Part shown: positions 32,689 to 42,477 of the stretch, in pieces
How positions within the stretch are numbered: position 1 is the first letter of the stretch
Layout: every line of letters begins with the position of its first letter
Origin: Limnothrix sp. CACIAM 69d
GTDB lineage: Bacteria > Cyanobacteriota > Cyanobacteriia > CACIAM-69d
Direction of reading: 5' to 3'
Assembly (NCBI GenBank): GCA_001913845.2
Contig: MKGP02000018.1
Location: forward strand, 52,454-116,453
Length of the DNA: 64,000 bases
Made by a program: the position numbers and the translations under genes
Notes under the pieces: model-generated
The model's database searches: none
The model's input: only the letters and a program-made list of their open reading frames with translations
What the model was told of the DNA's origin: nothing

Positions 32689-35040
32689 CTACGCGATCGG
32701 GTCAGTGGCTGGCTGCCCCACCGGCAACCGCAGTCGAAACGTGGTTCCCTTCCCCAGCACCGATTCACAGTTGATTTGGCCCCCGTGGCGATCGACCACG
32801 ATTTGATAGGCGATCGCCAGTCCTAGGCCGGTTCCCTTGCCCACCGGCTTGGTGGTGAAGAAGGGATCAAACAACCGATGGCGAATGGTTTCAGAAATGC
32901 CGATGCCATTGTCTTGGATGACCAATTCCGCTTGGGGGCCCTGGTCGGTTTTCAGAGCCACCGTTTGCAGGGTGATGGTGGGTGTCCACTGGGCAGTTTC
33001 TCCTGAGCTTTGTTGAGCCATCTGCTGCCAGGCCTGATCGAGGGCCTCGATCGCGTTGCTGAGGAGATTGATAAATACCTGGTTGAGCTGCCCGGGATAG
33101 CACCAAACGGGCTGTAGGTCGCCGTATTGCTTAACGATGCGAATTTCTGGGCGATCGCTATACCGCTTTAGGCGATGGGACAACATCAGCAATGTGCTGT
33201 CGAGGCCATCATGCAAGCTCACGGGTTTGAGATCTACCTGATCTAAACGTGAGAAATTACGCAGGCCCTGCACGATTTCCTGAATCCGGCGAGTGCCTTC
33301 CTCCATGGATTGGATCAGGTTTGGCAAGTCATCCAGCACAAAGGTTAATTCCTCTGTGTCGATGGTGGCATTGGCTACCGGGTCGATCGCCCCTGATCCT
33401 GCCCCAGATTGCCTGAGTCCCAGCAGGGTTAAACAATCCGTGAGTTCTTCAATGTATTGCCGCAGCACCCCCAAGTTGCCATGGATAAAAGCAACGGGAT
33501 TGTTGATTTCGTGGGCAATGCCCGCCACCATTTGCCCCAGGCTGGACATCTTCTCAGTCTGAATTAATTGAGCCTGGGCGCTTTTGAGATTCTCAAGGGC
33601 CTGGGCTAAATCAGCCGTGCGCGTGGCCACCCGACTTTCTAGGGTTTGATTGGCGGATTCCAGGGCAATCAGGGAATTGCGGAGATGGTCGGCCATGCGG
33701 TTAAAAGCTTGGGCCAACTCATCCAATTCGCGGATCTCAAAGGTTCCGGTTCGGTGGTCAAGCTGGCCAGCCGCCAACTGGCCGGCCGCTCCGGCCAGGG
33801 ACTGCACGGGCCGCCCCAAACGACGCGCCATCACCAGGCCCAGAAACACAGCCAGGACGATCACCAAACCGCAGAGCAGGGTTGTGACCCGGCGATTGGC
33901 CTCAATTTGCCCCATGAAGGCCGATCGAGGCACGGTGGCCACGATCACCCAATCGAGACCGTCGGGATCTCGCCAAGGGGAAGTCCAGAGGAGATAGGTT
34001 TGGTGATCGACCTGGAAGGTTTCTGATAGGGGACTGACCACGGCCCCCAAACCGCCTTTTTGATTCAAATGATCGAAGGCGGCGACCAATCGCAGATCAT
34101 TACTGGTGCGGGCAGTGATGCGCTCCAGGGTTGATCCTCGCTCAGAGGTTTTGAGCACAAACAGGGGTTGCTCGTTGCTGCTGGCCACCAAGTTGCCGTT
34201 CCGCTCCAGAATGGTGATGGTTAATTCTGGGTGAACGTTCAACTCCTTAAGCATGGCGCTGATGCGGGCCAACAACAGGTCAACCCCGATCGCCCCGATC
34301 GGTTGGCCACTGCGATCGCGAAAGGGAACGGCGTAGTTAATGGACACAAACTCTGGGGTGCTGTCCCAGGCGTAAATGGCACTCCAACTGGGACGGTTGC
34401 GCCGAATGGCCGCCTGATACCAGGGTTCTTTGCGGTGGTCATAGGAATACAAGCCCAGCCGTTGCTGACGACGACCCAGCCGATCGGCCCGATATTCCTC
34501 ATAGCGCCAACCCAAGGCGGCCGATCGCTCCCCCACAATCAGCCCATCCCGCCCCACACCGGAGCCTGCAAACTCCCCCGTGGCTAAGCCAAAGTTGACG
34601 TAGCTGGCATCGAAGGCCTGGCGTAATTGCCAGCTATATTGCCCCACCTGTTGCAAATTCTGGGGAGAGACCAACCCAGAATTGAGGGCCATCAGAAACA
34701 GGCGGGTGGCCCGCTTGGGTTGCTCAAAGTATTGGGCTAGACCACCGCGAATTCGTTCCCGGAGTTGCAGGTGCAGGCGATCGGACAGCTCTTGAACCGA
34801 TTGCTCTCCTGCCCACAGGGATAGGGCCCCGGCCACCACCACCGCCGCACAGGAAAGGCTCACAAACGGAAACGTTAACACCCAAGCCAGCGATCGCCGC
34901 TTGACCCGGGCAGAAATATCGGGAGGGCGAGGAGGAGACTCCATGGGATTGATGGTTGTGGGGACTTTCGCAATCATTGGCTCAGAGTTGGGTCTAGACG
35001 GCGATGCTTCCCCGGCGACAGCGGTTGAATCAAGGGGCAA
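32689..35040 (-). CDS. Sensor histidine kinase (Cache-HAMP-HisKA-HATPase)
   Basis: A 783-residue membrane kinase. Helix 1 lies at 51-75, then a periplasmic double-Cache-like ligand sensor at about 76-384 (YSYDHRKEPWYQAAI, PIGAIGVDLLL). Helix 2 lies at 386-404, HAMP at 404-455 and a coiled coil at 455-495. The phospho-acceptor is His510 in GIAHEINNP, and the ATPase domain spans about 645-775 with N-box INLLSNAIEAL, G1 DNGIGIS and G2 GKGTGLGLAI. This H-box class often signals to an unlinked response regulator; none lies nearby. The Cache domain suggests an amino or organic acid signal, which is inference. Met33 is an alternative start. Confidence 0.93.
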   Translation of the reverse strand: MPLDSTAVAGEASPSRPNSEPMIAKVPTTINPMESPPRPPDISARVKRRSLAWVLTFPFVSLSCAAVVVAGALSLWAGEQSVQELSDRLHLQLRERIRGGLAQYFEQPKRATRLFLMALNSGLVSPQNLQQVGQYSWQLRQAFDASYVNFGLATGEFAGSGVGRDGLIVGERSAALGWRYEEYRADRLGRRQQRLGLYSYDHRKEPWYQAAIRRNRPSWSAIYAWDSTPEFVSINYAVPFRDRSGQPIGAIGVDLLLARISAMLKELNVHPELTITILERNGNLVASSNEQPLFVLKTSERGSTLERITARTSNDLRLVAAFDHLNQKGGLGAVVSPLSETFQVDHQTYLLWTSPWRDPDGLDWVIVATVPRSAFMGQIEANRRVTTLLCGLVIVLAVFLGLVMARRLGRPVQSLAGAAGQLAAGQLDHRTGTFEIRELDELAQAFNRMADHLRNSLIALESANQTLESRVATRTADLAQALENLKSAQAQLIQTEKMSSLGQMVAGIAHEINNPVAFIHGNLGVLRQYIEELTDCLTLLGLRQSGAGSGAIDPVANATIDTEELTFVLDDLPNLIQSMEEGTRRIQEIVQGLRNFSRLDQVDLKPVSLHDGLDSTLLMLSHRLKRYSDRPEIRIVKQYGDLQPVWCYPGQLNQVFINLLSNAIEALDQAWQQMAQQSSGETAQWTPTITLQTVALKTDQGPQAELVIQDNGIGISETIRHRLFDPFFTTKPVGKGTGLGLAIAYQIVVDRHGGQINCESVLGKGTTFRLRLPVGQPATDPIA

Positions 35041-35583
35041 TTTCTAATTGCTTAAAACGCCTAACACCCAGCCATCTAAGGCGTGGTGTTAGGCCCCGCT
35101 GCCCCGTGGGCCGTGCGGGGAGTTGAACTCACGCGCCCGATCGACGGAGATCAGACGGGTGGGTGAATTCTCTTCGTTATGATTGCCAAAATTACTGATC
35201 AATTCAGCGATCGCCCTCCCCCCTGGCCGTGATTCCTTGGTTTTGTAGGGGCGATCGGCTCAAGGTCTTTGGGTGACTGCTTTCTAGCCCCCGCGTGACT
35301 GATCCAGATCTCCAACGCGATCCAGATCACTGGTGAATCTGGTCAAGGGCCAACATCATGATCGCTAACAGGGGCCCATCAACCGACCAGTCTAGAGGCA
35401 AGACCAACCGACAAGCCCATCACCGAACATCGGAAACTAACTCAATCAAAACTTAGGCGAGCATCACTTTGTTGCTCGATTTCGGATTTTTGGGACACAG
35501 AGATTTCAGCACTGAAGGTTAATCAACGGCACAGTCTGATCAATTCCTGACCGTCGATTGGGCCCAGCCGCCCGCCCAAGCTC
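35041..35583. other. Intergenic region
   Basis: About 540 bp with no gene, terminator or repeat that I can support. A short GTTCAACTC motif on the minus strand near 35122-35130 resembles a tRNA T-loop but cannot be folded as one. Confidence 0.5.
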
Positions 35584-36594
35584 TTACAACCAGCGAGCTT
35601 GGTTCACGCGCCACTGTGCCAAAAGCTGCTGCTCCCGCTCCGGCGAAAGGCCTGCTTTCAAATCCGCTTGGCGCGATCGATCCCAAGACCACAGATCGCG
35701 CACCGTGCCCGCCAGGGGGCGACATTTCAGACCAGCCGCCGCCGCCCGGCGAGTATCCATGCTGGTGAAGCCGCGCATGGGAGCTTCCTTGCTGGGGATC
35801 CAAAGGGGTAGCTCTGTCCAGGGCGCAACCCCCGCCTCTAGCAAAAAGTCCTCATGCACCCAATCGATTAGCGCATCGCTGCGGGTGACCCGAGCGCATT
35901 CATCCAACACCTTGTCGAGGGTGAGGGATTTTTCGGCAGTGCCAACGTTGTAAACCCCCGATCGCTGGGTTTCGCAGGTTTTGATCAGCCAAGCAGCCAA
36001 ATCACGGGCATCGATCAGTTGCACCCACTGCTCCGGTGGCGATGGAGCTAACAGGTCACCGCCCTGGGCCAGGCGACGCACCCAGTAAGTGAAACGATCG
36101 GTGGGATCATAGGGCCCTACGATCAAGCTGGGGCGAGCAATCAGCAACCGATCGCCAAAGGATTCGCCCAACAGTTGCTCGCAACCCGCCTTTAGGGCCC
36201 CGTAGTCGTCGCCGGTTTCGATCGAGGCTTGGTCATCCAAGAGGGGCGATCGCAGGGGATCGTTTTCCGTGATCCCCGGCAACCCAAAATCTTCGTAAAC
36301 AGAAATGCTGGATAGGTAAACGTAGTGACCCACCGCATTCTGGAGCCGGGCGGCCGTGTAGCGAGCGGCTCGGGGCACGATCGCGCTGGTGTCGATCGCG
36401 CTGTCCCAGGTGCGATTGCTCAGGGCGGCCAGGTCATCCGTGAGCCGATCGCCCACCAGCCGTTCCACTGCTGGGAAGGGTTCCGGGTTGCGCCGCCCCC
36501 GCGTCAGGATGGTGACCTCATGGCCGCGAGCCACGGCCGCATCCACCAGATGCCGCCCCAGAAAGGTTGTTCCGCCCAAGATCAAAATTCGCAT
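35584..36594 (-). CDS. NAD-dependent epimerase/dehydratase family protein
   Basis: This 336-residue extended short-chain dehydrogenase begins with the Rossmann motif ILGGTTFLGRHLVDAA and has the strand VYLSSISVYEDFG near 90-103, followed by a substrate-binding C-terminal part. The best resemblance is to the cyanobacterial/plastid group of reductase-like epimerases that includes CSP41-type proteins. The usual YxxxK pair appears as YGALK near 130. The substrate is unknown. It lies head to tail after the Kef-type antiporter with 137 bp between. Confidence 0.85.
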   Translation of the reverse strand: MRILILGGTTFLGRHLVDAAVARGHEVTILTRGRRNPEPFPAVERLVGDRLTDDLAALSNRTWDSAIDTSAIVPRAARYTAARLQNAVGHYVYLSSISVYEDFGLPGITENDPLRSPLLDDQASIETGDDYGALKAGCEQLLGESFGDRLLIARPSLIVGPYDPTDRFTYWVRRLAQGGDLLAPSPPEQWVQLIDARDLAAWLIKTCETQRSGVYNVGTAEKSLTLDKVLDECARVTRSDALIDWVHEDFLLEAGVAPWTELPLWIPSKEAPMRGFTSMDTRRAAAAGLKCRPLAGTVRDLWSWDRSRQADLKAGLSPEREQQLLAQWRVNQARWL

Positions 36595-36731
36595 AGCCGT
36601 TGATTGTACTAGACCAACGGCCTGCGTTGCCTCTGGAGGGTCATCAACAGCTCTCGGGTCGATCGAGCCGGTTGCTCCCGGGCGATCGCTGGGCCGTAGC
36701 CCTCAACGGTGTTTTAGCCCTCAACAGTCTT

Positions 36732-38504
36732 CTAGGCCGCCATCTCCTGGGGTTCCGGTTCGGCCTGCGGCTCAATGGCTAAGGCTTGGACAGGCGGGTT
36801 GATGCCGTAGCAGTCTTGGCGAATTGTCCCCGTCAGTTGGCGCACATCGTCGCCGTCTTCGCCCAAGGTGAGCAGCAGATGGGAAGTCAGTTCCAAAGCC
36901 GCTTCAAACTCCGGTTGCACCACTTCTTTGGCTCCCAAGTTGGTCAGCCGCTCAATTTCCGCGCCATCGCGAGCCCGGGCAATCGCATCCAAATCCGGAG
37001 CAATCTTCAAGGCATGTTGCAACACCAAGCGGGTACTGGCGGGATCGGGTAACGCAATCGCTAGGGCCTTGGCGCGATCGATCCTGGCTTTTTCTAACAC
37101 CAACTCCGAATCCGCATCCCCAAATAGGTAAGGAATTTTGGCTTCTCGCAGTTTATTAATGACGGCTTCGCTGTTGTCAATCACCAAAACTGGATAGCCT
37201 TGATCGCGCAAGACTTTGACAATGGTTTGACCAATTCGCCCATAGCCCGCCACCACCACCTGCCCAGCCAATTCATCCGGCATGGAGGTTAATTTTGGCT
37301 CCCCCAGACCCGAAAAATACTTATTAACCCAAGGCCAACGCCCCGCCACTTCCACAATCCAAGGTGCGGTGGCCAAAGACAGCGGAGTCAGCATTAGGGC
37401 GATCGCGGTGGTTCCCAATAGCAGCAAATACAGCTTTTTATCAATTAAGCCCATGGCCAAGCCTTGGGCGGCCAAAATGAAGGAAAATTCTCCAATTTGG
37501 TTAATGCCAAATCCGGCAAAAACTGCTGTTTTAAAGGAATAGCCAAATCGCAAAACCACTGGAGTGACGATCGCCGCTTTGCCGATCATCACCAACACCA
37601 CCAGTCCCAAAATGGGAAAAATTTCTTCGATCAAAAGGTGGGGATCAATTAACATCCCGATCGAGGCAAAAAAGAGGCTGGCGAAGGTGTCCCGCAACGG
37701 CAGAATTTTCGAGAGAGCCTGATCGGCCTGGTCAAGTTCGGCAATCGTCACACCCGCCACGAAGGCTCCCATTTCGATCGACAGCCCCAATTCCGCCGTC
37801 ACGAAGGCCACACCCAAGCACCAGGCGATCGTGGTCAGCAGAAAAATTTCATTACTTTCCGTGGCCGCCACTGCGCTCATTAAGCGCGGCACAACCCATT
37901 TACCCGCCAGGATGGCCGCCCCCAAAAAAGCCGAGGCCTTCAGCAGGGCGATCGCCAACGCCTGCCCCAAATCTTCCGGTTGGGTCAAGGCGGGCAGCAC
38001 CGCCAACATCAAGCCCAAGGCGATGTCCTGGGCAATCAGAATCGCCAGCATCACTTGGCCATGGGGGGTGTTGGTTTCGCCCCGATCGCTCAAGGTTTTC
38101 AGCACAACTGCCGTTGATGACAGGGCCAACACCACCCCCAAAAACACTCCCTCGGGCAAATCCTTCGCCCAGCCGGTGAGCGTGGTGGCCGCCGCCACGA
38201 TCGCGGTGGTTAAGCCCAGTTGCAGCAGGCTACCCTCGATCGCAATTTTGCGAACGCGCCCCAATTCTGAGAGAGAAAATTCCATCCCCAATGCAAACAG
38301 CAGAAACGCCACCCCAATTTCCGCAAGGGCTTCCGTTTGGGCTGCATCGCTGAGTAATTGCAAGCCGAAGGGACCAATAATGAGACCCGTCACCAAATAG
38401 CCCAAAATAACCGGCTGTCGGAGCTTATTTGCGATATATCCGCCAATAGCGGAAGTTCCAAGGACGGTTGCAAAGTCAAGAACAATGCCGTGTTCAATAG
38501 CCAT
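36732..38504 (-). CDS. Cation:proton antiporter (CPA2, Kef-type) with TrkA-N domain
   Basis: A 590-residue protein. The first 390 residues form a sodium/proton-exchanger-like membrane domain with about 12 helices, starting ATVLGTSAIGGYIANKLRQPVILGYLVTG. A cytosolic RCK/TrkA-N domain follows (VVVAGYGRIGQTIVKVLRDQGYPVLVID at about 416-443), which binds NAD(H) or another nucleotide and gates transport. This fits KefB/KefC-like or NapA-like potassium or sodium antiporters. The ion is not certain from sequence. A role in pH and salt balance is inferred. Confidence 0.92.
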   Translation of the reverse strand: MAIEHGIVLDFATVLGTSAIGGYIANKLRQPVILGYLVTGLIIGPFGLQLLSDAAQTEALAEIGVAFLLFALGMEFSLSELGRVRKIAIEGSLLQLGLTTAIVAAATTLTGWAKDLPEGVFLGVVLALSSTAVVLKTLSDRGETNTPHGQVMLAILIAQDIALGLMLAVLPALTQPEDLGQALAIALLKASAFLGAAILAGKWVVPRLMSAVAATESNEIFLLTTIAWCLGVAFVTAELGLSIEMGAFVAGVTIAELDQADQALSKILPLRDTFASLFFASIGMLIDPHLLIEEIFPILGLVVLVMIGKAAIVTPVVLRFGYSFKTAVFAGFGINQIGEFSFILAAQGLAMGLIDKKLYLLLLGTTAIALMLTPLSLATAPWIVEVAGRWPWVNKYFSGLGEPKLTSMPDELAGQVVVAGYGRIGQTIVKVLRDQGYPVLVIDNSEAVINKLREAKIPYLFGDADSELVLEKARIDRAKALAIALPDPASTRLVLQHALKIAPDLDAIARARDGAEIERLTNLGAKEVVQPEFEAALELTSHLLLTLGEDGDDVRQLTGTIRQDCYGINPPVQALAIEPQAEPEPQEMAA

Positions 38505-38741
38505 CCTGAGCGCGATCCCGGGCTAATTGCGTAAGGTACTGCTCTTACATTAACGGAATTTACGGAAAATGTAAGATTCCTTAACGAAACGGCGAAGTGC
38601 TTCAGGCATCGCCCATTCAGCACAGAGGGCGATCGGGGATCTCCTCCCGATCGCCCTCCTCTGGGTCGCTGATTTGGCACAGGGCTGGGGGCGAATCAAC
38701 CAACCTCCACCCGATCGCCCCCATTCCGATAGTCAGTAGAC

Positions 38742-39356
38742 CTACAGCAAATACAACAGCGCAAACAACACAATCCACACCACATCCACAAAGTGCCAGT
38801 AGAGTTCGGCCGCTTCGATCCCAAACTTACTTTGGTTGCTGTAATGACCTTCACGGCGCGATCGCCACAGCACCGCCAAAATCAAAAACAGGCCAAAGCA
38901 AACGTGCAGTCCATGGAAACCCGTTAGCACATAAAAGGTGCTCGCAAACAGATTGGTGGTCAGGCTAAATTCCAAGTGGAAATATTCATAAAGCTGCCCC
39001 ACCAAAAAGACGGCCCCCATGGCGGCTGTGATCCCAAACCATAGGCGCATTCCCTTCACATCATTGGCCCGAATGGCATCATCGCCCTTATGGATCACAA
39101 AGCTACTGGAAATCAGAATTAGGGTGTTAATTCCTGGCAACAATAGCTCCAGCTTCGGCGTGCCTTCCGGGGGCCAACTGGGCGCAACCGATCGAAAGGT
39201 CAGATAGGCCGCAAACAGACCCAAAAAGATCATTGCCTCCGCCACCAAAAACAGAGCAATGCCAAACAGCCGTAAATCGGGATGATGTTCCTCGCTGCCA
39301 TGACTCGTGCTTTCGAGGGCGATCGACTGTTGAGAATCAACTGCGGAACCTTGCAT
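38742..39356 (-). CDS. ctaE: Cytochrome c oxidase subunit III
   Basis: Subunit III of the aa3-type oxidase, 204 residues with five helices. The sequence shows LFLVAEAMIFLGLFAAYLTFR near the start, GLHVCFGLFLI in the middle and ELYWHFVDVVWIVLFALLYLL at the end, all typical. It is the last gene of the ctaC-ctaD-ctaE set on the minus strand. A 348-bp gap that holds a palindromic repeat separates it from ctaD, so its transcription may be partly uncoupled. Confidence 0.95.
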   Translation of the reverse strand: MQGSAVDSQQSIALESTSHGSEEHHPDLRLFGIALFLVAEAMIFLGLFAAYLTFRSVAPSWPPEGTPKLELLLPGINTLILISSSFVIHKGDDAIRANDVKGMRLWFGITAAMGAVFLVGQLYEYFHLEFSLTTNLFASTFYVLTGFHGLHVCFGLFLILAVLWRSRREGHYSNQSKFGIEAAELYWHFVDVVWIVLFALLYLL

Positions 39357-39704
39357 AGAAACCCAAAGGAAAGAAGGACAATGGAACGGCTATCTTGAAA
39401 TCCAGTTTGCGCAGATTTCTAGGATTGAGACTTGCAAAATCGGTAGTACCGAGGAGTGATCATGCTTGGCCAAGGATCCCTAACTGAACAGGGTCTGCGT
39501 GCATTGCATGATCACGACAACTGCTTCATCACTCCAATAGCACGGCAAGCTGATTTTGATCGGTTAATTCATCGGTTAATTCAATGGCTTGTTGCTGTGA
39601 CTCGATCGTTAGGTAGCAAGGGTCTTAAGCCCCTTGTGATCACGACCAACTCCACAGCATTGCCCCCATGAATTACGGCTGCCGCGCTATGAGAATCCAA
39701 ATTC
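39357..39704. other. Gap inside the cta operon
   Basis: The spacing between ctaD and ctaE is unusually wide for this operon. The only element seen is the palindromic repeat at 39617-39636. Two short plus-strand frames lack coding character. Confidence 0.55.
39617..39636. repeat. Palindromic repeat inside the cta operon
   Basis: CAAGGGTCTTAAGCCCCTTG, one mismatch from perfect. Its flanks, read on the minus strand (GTCGTGATCA before, CTACCTAACGATCG after), match those of the copies at 25591 and 29679, so about 45 bp are shared, not just the palindrome. Confidence 0.88.
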
Positions 39705-41381
39705 CTAGCGCGTTGAACCACTCAAAATATCAGAAGCCTTCAGTTGCGAAATTGGCTTGCGGCTTTCACCCCGTTTCGTCACCCCGTAATCATAGGGGCC
39801 CGTTTTCAAAACCGGCTGACCCACAAAATTATGCTCAGGCGGCGGCGAAGAAACCGTCCACTCCAATGTCAAGGCATTCCAGGGGTTAGCCGATGCCTTT
39901 TCGCCAGCCACCCAGGAATAAACCGCATTCACCAGGAACGGAATGGTAGACACAGCCAAAATATAGGAACCGATGCTGCAAATTGCATTCACCGTTGAAA
40001 ATTGGGGATCATATTCCGCCACCCGTCGGGGCATTCCCATCAAGCCCAAGTAATGCATGGGCAAAAAGCAAAGGTTGAAACCCACCAGGGTCAAAACAAA
40101 ATGTACTTTTCCCCAGGGTTCATTCAACATTCGCCCGGTCATTTTGGGGAACCAGTGGTAAAGCGCCGCATAGAGACCAAACACACTGCCGCCAAACAAC
40201 ACGTAGTGCAGGTGGGCAACGATGAAATAGGTGTCGTGAACGTGGATGTCAAAGGGCACGGAGGCAATCATCACACCGCTGAGACCGCCCACCACAAACA
40301 TCGACACAAACCCGATGGCAAACAGCATGGCGGAATTAAGCCGCAATTTGCCACCCCAAATGGTGGCCACCCAACCAAACACTTTGATGCCGGTGGGCAC
40401 GGCGATGATCATGGTGGCAATCATGAAAAACATCCGCAACCATGCCGGTGTGCCACTGGTGAACATGTGGTGTGCCCAAACAATCAAGCCCAACAAACTG
40501 ATGGCAATGCTGGAATAGGCGATCGCCTTGTAACCAAAAATCGGTTTGCGAGCATGGACGGGCAAAATTTCGGAAATGGCTCCAAACAGCGGCAGAATCA
40601 TGATGTAAACCGCTGGGTGGGAATAGAACCAAAACATGTGCTGATAGACGATCGGGTCGCCGCCCCCAGTGGGGTTAAAAAAGGCTGTTCCCGCCATCAA
40701 ATCGAAGGACAAGAGCACCAATGCACCAGCCAGCACCGGGGTGGACATCAAAATCAAAATGGAAGCGGCCAACATGGCCCAACAAAACAGCGGCATGTCA
40801 TTTAAGGTCATGCCGGGGATGCGCATTTTGAGAATGGTGGCGGCAAAGTTGATCCCGCCCAAAATGGAGGAGGTTCCCAACAGCAAAATGCTGAGGATCC
40901 AAATCAGTTCACCCCATTGGCCGCTGACTAAGCTGAGGGGAGGATAGGAAGTCCAACCGGCGGCGGCGGCTCCGGTGGGCACAAAAAAGCTGGCAATCAG
41001 CAGCAGCCCAGCCGGCGGAATCATCCAGAAGGCGATCGCGTTGAGCCGAGGAAAGGCCATATCCTTGGCCCCAATCATTAGGGGAATGAGATAGTTGCCA
41101 AAGCCTGCCCCGGCCGGCACAATCCACAAAAAAATCATCACCGTTGCGTGGATGGTGAAGAGCTGATTGTAGAGTTCGCGGCTCACGAAATCCACTTCCG
41201 GAGTAGCCAACTCCACGCGCACGGCGGTGGCCAAGGCTCCACCAATCAGGAAGAAGAAAAAGCTGGTGACGAGGTACTGAATGCCGATCACTTTGTGATC
41301 GACGCTGAAGCTAAAAAACCGTTGCCAGGGTTCGGGATCGGGTTCGATCGCACCGGGCGTTCTGAGTTCTGCTGGAGCCAT
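39705..41381 (-). CDS. ctaD: Cytochrome c oxidase subunit I (A2-type)
   Basis: Catalytic subunit of the proton-pumping aa3 oxidase, 558 residues and 12 helices from the ATG at 41381 (a TTG at 41402 is less likely). Heme a ligand H78 lies in FTIHATVMIF. The CuB ligands lie in YSHPAVY (H255, with cross-linked Tyr259) and WAHHMFTSG, and the hemes a3 and a ligands lie in VAHLHYVLFGG. The glutamate that ends the D-channel in A1 oxidases is absent; the motif reads YSHPAVY, diagnostic of the A2 subtype in which Tyr and Ser replace it. In cyanobacteria this enzyme ends the respiratory chain that shares b6f with photosynthesis. Confidence 0.96.
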   Translation of the reverse strand: MAPAELRTPGAIEPDPEPWQRFFSFSVDHKVIGIQYLVTSFFFFLIGGALATAVRVELATPEVDFVSRELYNQLFTIHATVMIFLWIVPAGAGFGNYLIPLMIGAKDMAFPRLNAIAFWMIPPAGLLLIASFFVPTGAAAAGWTSYPPLSLVSGQWGELIWILSILLLGTSSILGGINFAATILKMRIPGMTLNDMPLFCWAMLAASILILMSTPVLAGALVLLSFDLMAGTAFFNPTGGGDPIVYQHMFWFYSHPAVYIMILPLFGAISEILPVHARKPIFGYKAIAYSSIAISLLGLIVWAHHMFTSGTPAWLRMFFMIATMIIAVPTGIKVFGWVATIWGGKLRLNSAMLFAIGFVSMFVVGGLSGVMIASVPFDIHVHDTYFIVAHLHYVLFGGSVFGLYAALYHWFPKMTGRMLNEPWGKVHFVLTLVGFNLCFLPMHYLGLMGMPRRVAEYDPQFSTVNAICSIGSYILAVSTIPFLVNAVYSWVAGEKASANPWNALTLEWTVSSPPPEHNFVGQPVLKTGPYDYGVTKRGESRKPISQLKASDILSGSTR

Positions 41382-41475
41382 AGCAACGACAAGAGACAAC
41401 AAGAAACAACAAAAACCGAACAGTTGGATGTCAATTCAGCCCAGCCCGGGTGCTGCGGCCAAGGGTGGCCGCTGG

Positions 41476-42477
41476 TTACAGCGCAGCGGGGGCCAATTGG
41501 GCGATCGAACGGGTCTCGATCCCCAGCCGATCGCTGTAAACCTGTAAATATTCCGAATCCGTCAAATTTTGAGGATTTTGCGCCAGGGTCACCGCTGAGC
41601 CTTGGCCCGTTTCCGTGGTTTCCGCCTCGGGCATCACACTCGCCACCCAGGCTTCATACTCCTCCGGCGTTTGCACCAGCACTTCGGTGCGCATTGCCCC
41701 GTGGAAGGAACCACAAAGCTCGGCGCAAACGATCGGGTAGCGGCCGGGCTGGGTCGCCCGGAAGCGTAACTGCGTGGGGCGACCGGGGATCGCATCCTGC
41801 TTAATCCGAAACTGCGGAATCCAGAAGGCGTGCAACACATCCATGGCGGAGATGTTGAGCTGCACATCCTGACCCACGGGCACATGCAGTTCCCCCGCCA
41901 TCACGTTCAAGTCAGGGTAGTTAAAAATCCAGGCGTATTGCAGCCCCTGCACATTGACTTGCAAGTCGGGGGCTTGGCCTTGGGAGCCGGGAGCCGCCCC
42001 CAGCCCTAGGGCCACTTCCGTGCCAGTCATAGCCGGAGCCTCATCCAAGGTGGCGGCGATCGCGGTGTGGTGTCCGTGGTGGTGGGCCATGCCCATCCCG
42101 GCTCCACTGGCCATCGGATCCAAGCCCCCCATGGAGTTATACACATCAAAACTAAAGACCGAGATGCCCAAACAGATCACGGCGGGGATCGCAGTCCAAA
42201 GGATTTCTAGGGGAATGTTGCCTCGGATGGGCGGGCCGTCGGTGTCATCGCCGGGCTTGCGCCGAAAGCGCAGGATCGCATAAATCAAGCATCCTTGCAC
42301 CAGCAGAAAAAGGCCCGTGGCAATGGTCAACATGGCCCCAAACAGGCGATCGACCTCGGGCGACACGTCCGTAGCCGACACCGGCAGCAGGAAATGATAG
42401 TTTTGCCCAACCCAAAGGCTGATTAGCGTCAAGCCAATGCCCATCAGCAGGGTCAGGATCGTACTAGGAACATTCAT
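41476..42477 (-). CDS. ctaC: Cytochrome c oxidase subunit II
   Basis: Subunit II, 333 residues: two N-terminal helices at about 7-25 and 46-70, with a third hydrophobic stretch near 91-110, then the periplasmic cupredoxin domain. The binuclear CuA site is complete: H216 in VLHAFW, then C251, E253, C255, H259 and M262 in CAELCGSFHGAM. Residues 120-138 form an unusual insertion rich in Met, Gly and six His. No C-terminal cytochrome c domain is fused, so it is not a caa3 form. It is the first gene of ctaC-ctaD-ctaE. Confidence 0.95.
   Translation of the reverse strand: MNVPSTILTLLMGIGLTLISLWVGQNYHFLLPVSATDVSPEVDRLFGAMLTIATGLFLLVQGCLIYAILRFRRKPGDDTDGPPIRGNIPLEILWTAIPAVICLGISVFSFDVYNSMGGLDPMASGAGMGMAHHHGHHTAIAATLDEAPAMTGTEVALGLGAAPGSQGQAPDLQVNVQGLQYAWIFNYPDLNVMAGELHVPVGQDVQLNISAMDVLHAFWIPQFRIKQDAIPGRPTQLRFRATQPGRYPIVCAELCGSFHGAMRTEVLVQTPEEYEAWVASVMPEAETTETGQGSAVTLAQNPQNLTDSEYLQVYSDRLGIETRSIAQLAPAAL

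Noticed and set aside
35101..35180. Possible tRNA on the minus strand (GTTCAACTC motif)
   Set aside because: The T-arm stem does not pair (GTGAG against CCCCG) and no anticodon or acceptor stem can be formed.
40002..40805. 267-codon plus-strand frame rich in His and Gln
   Set aside because: Antisense of ctaD; no family and no plausible start signals.
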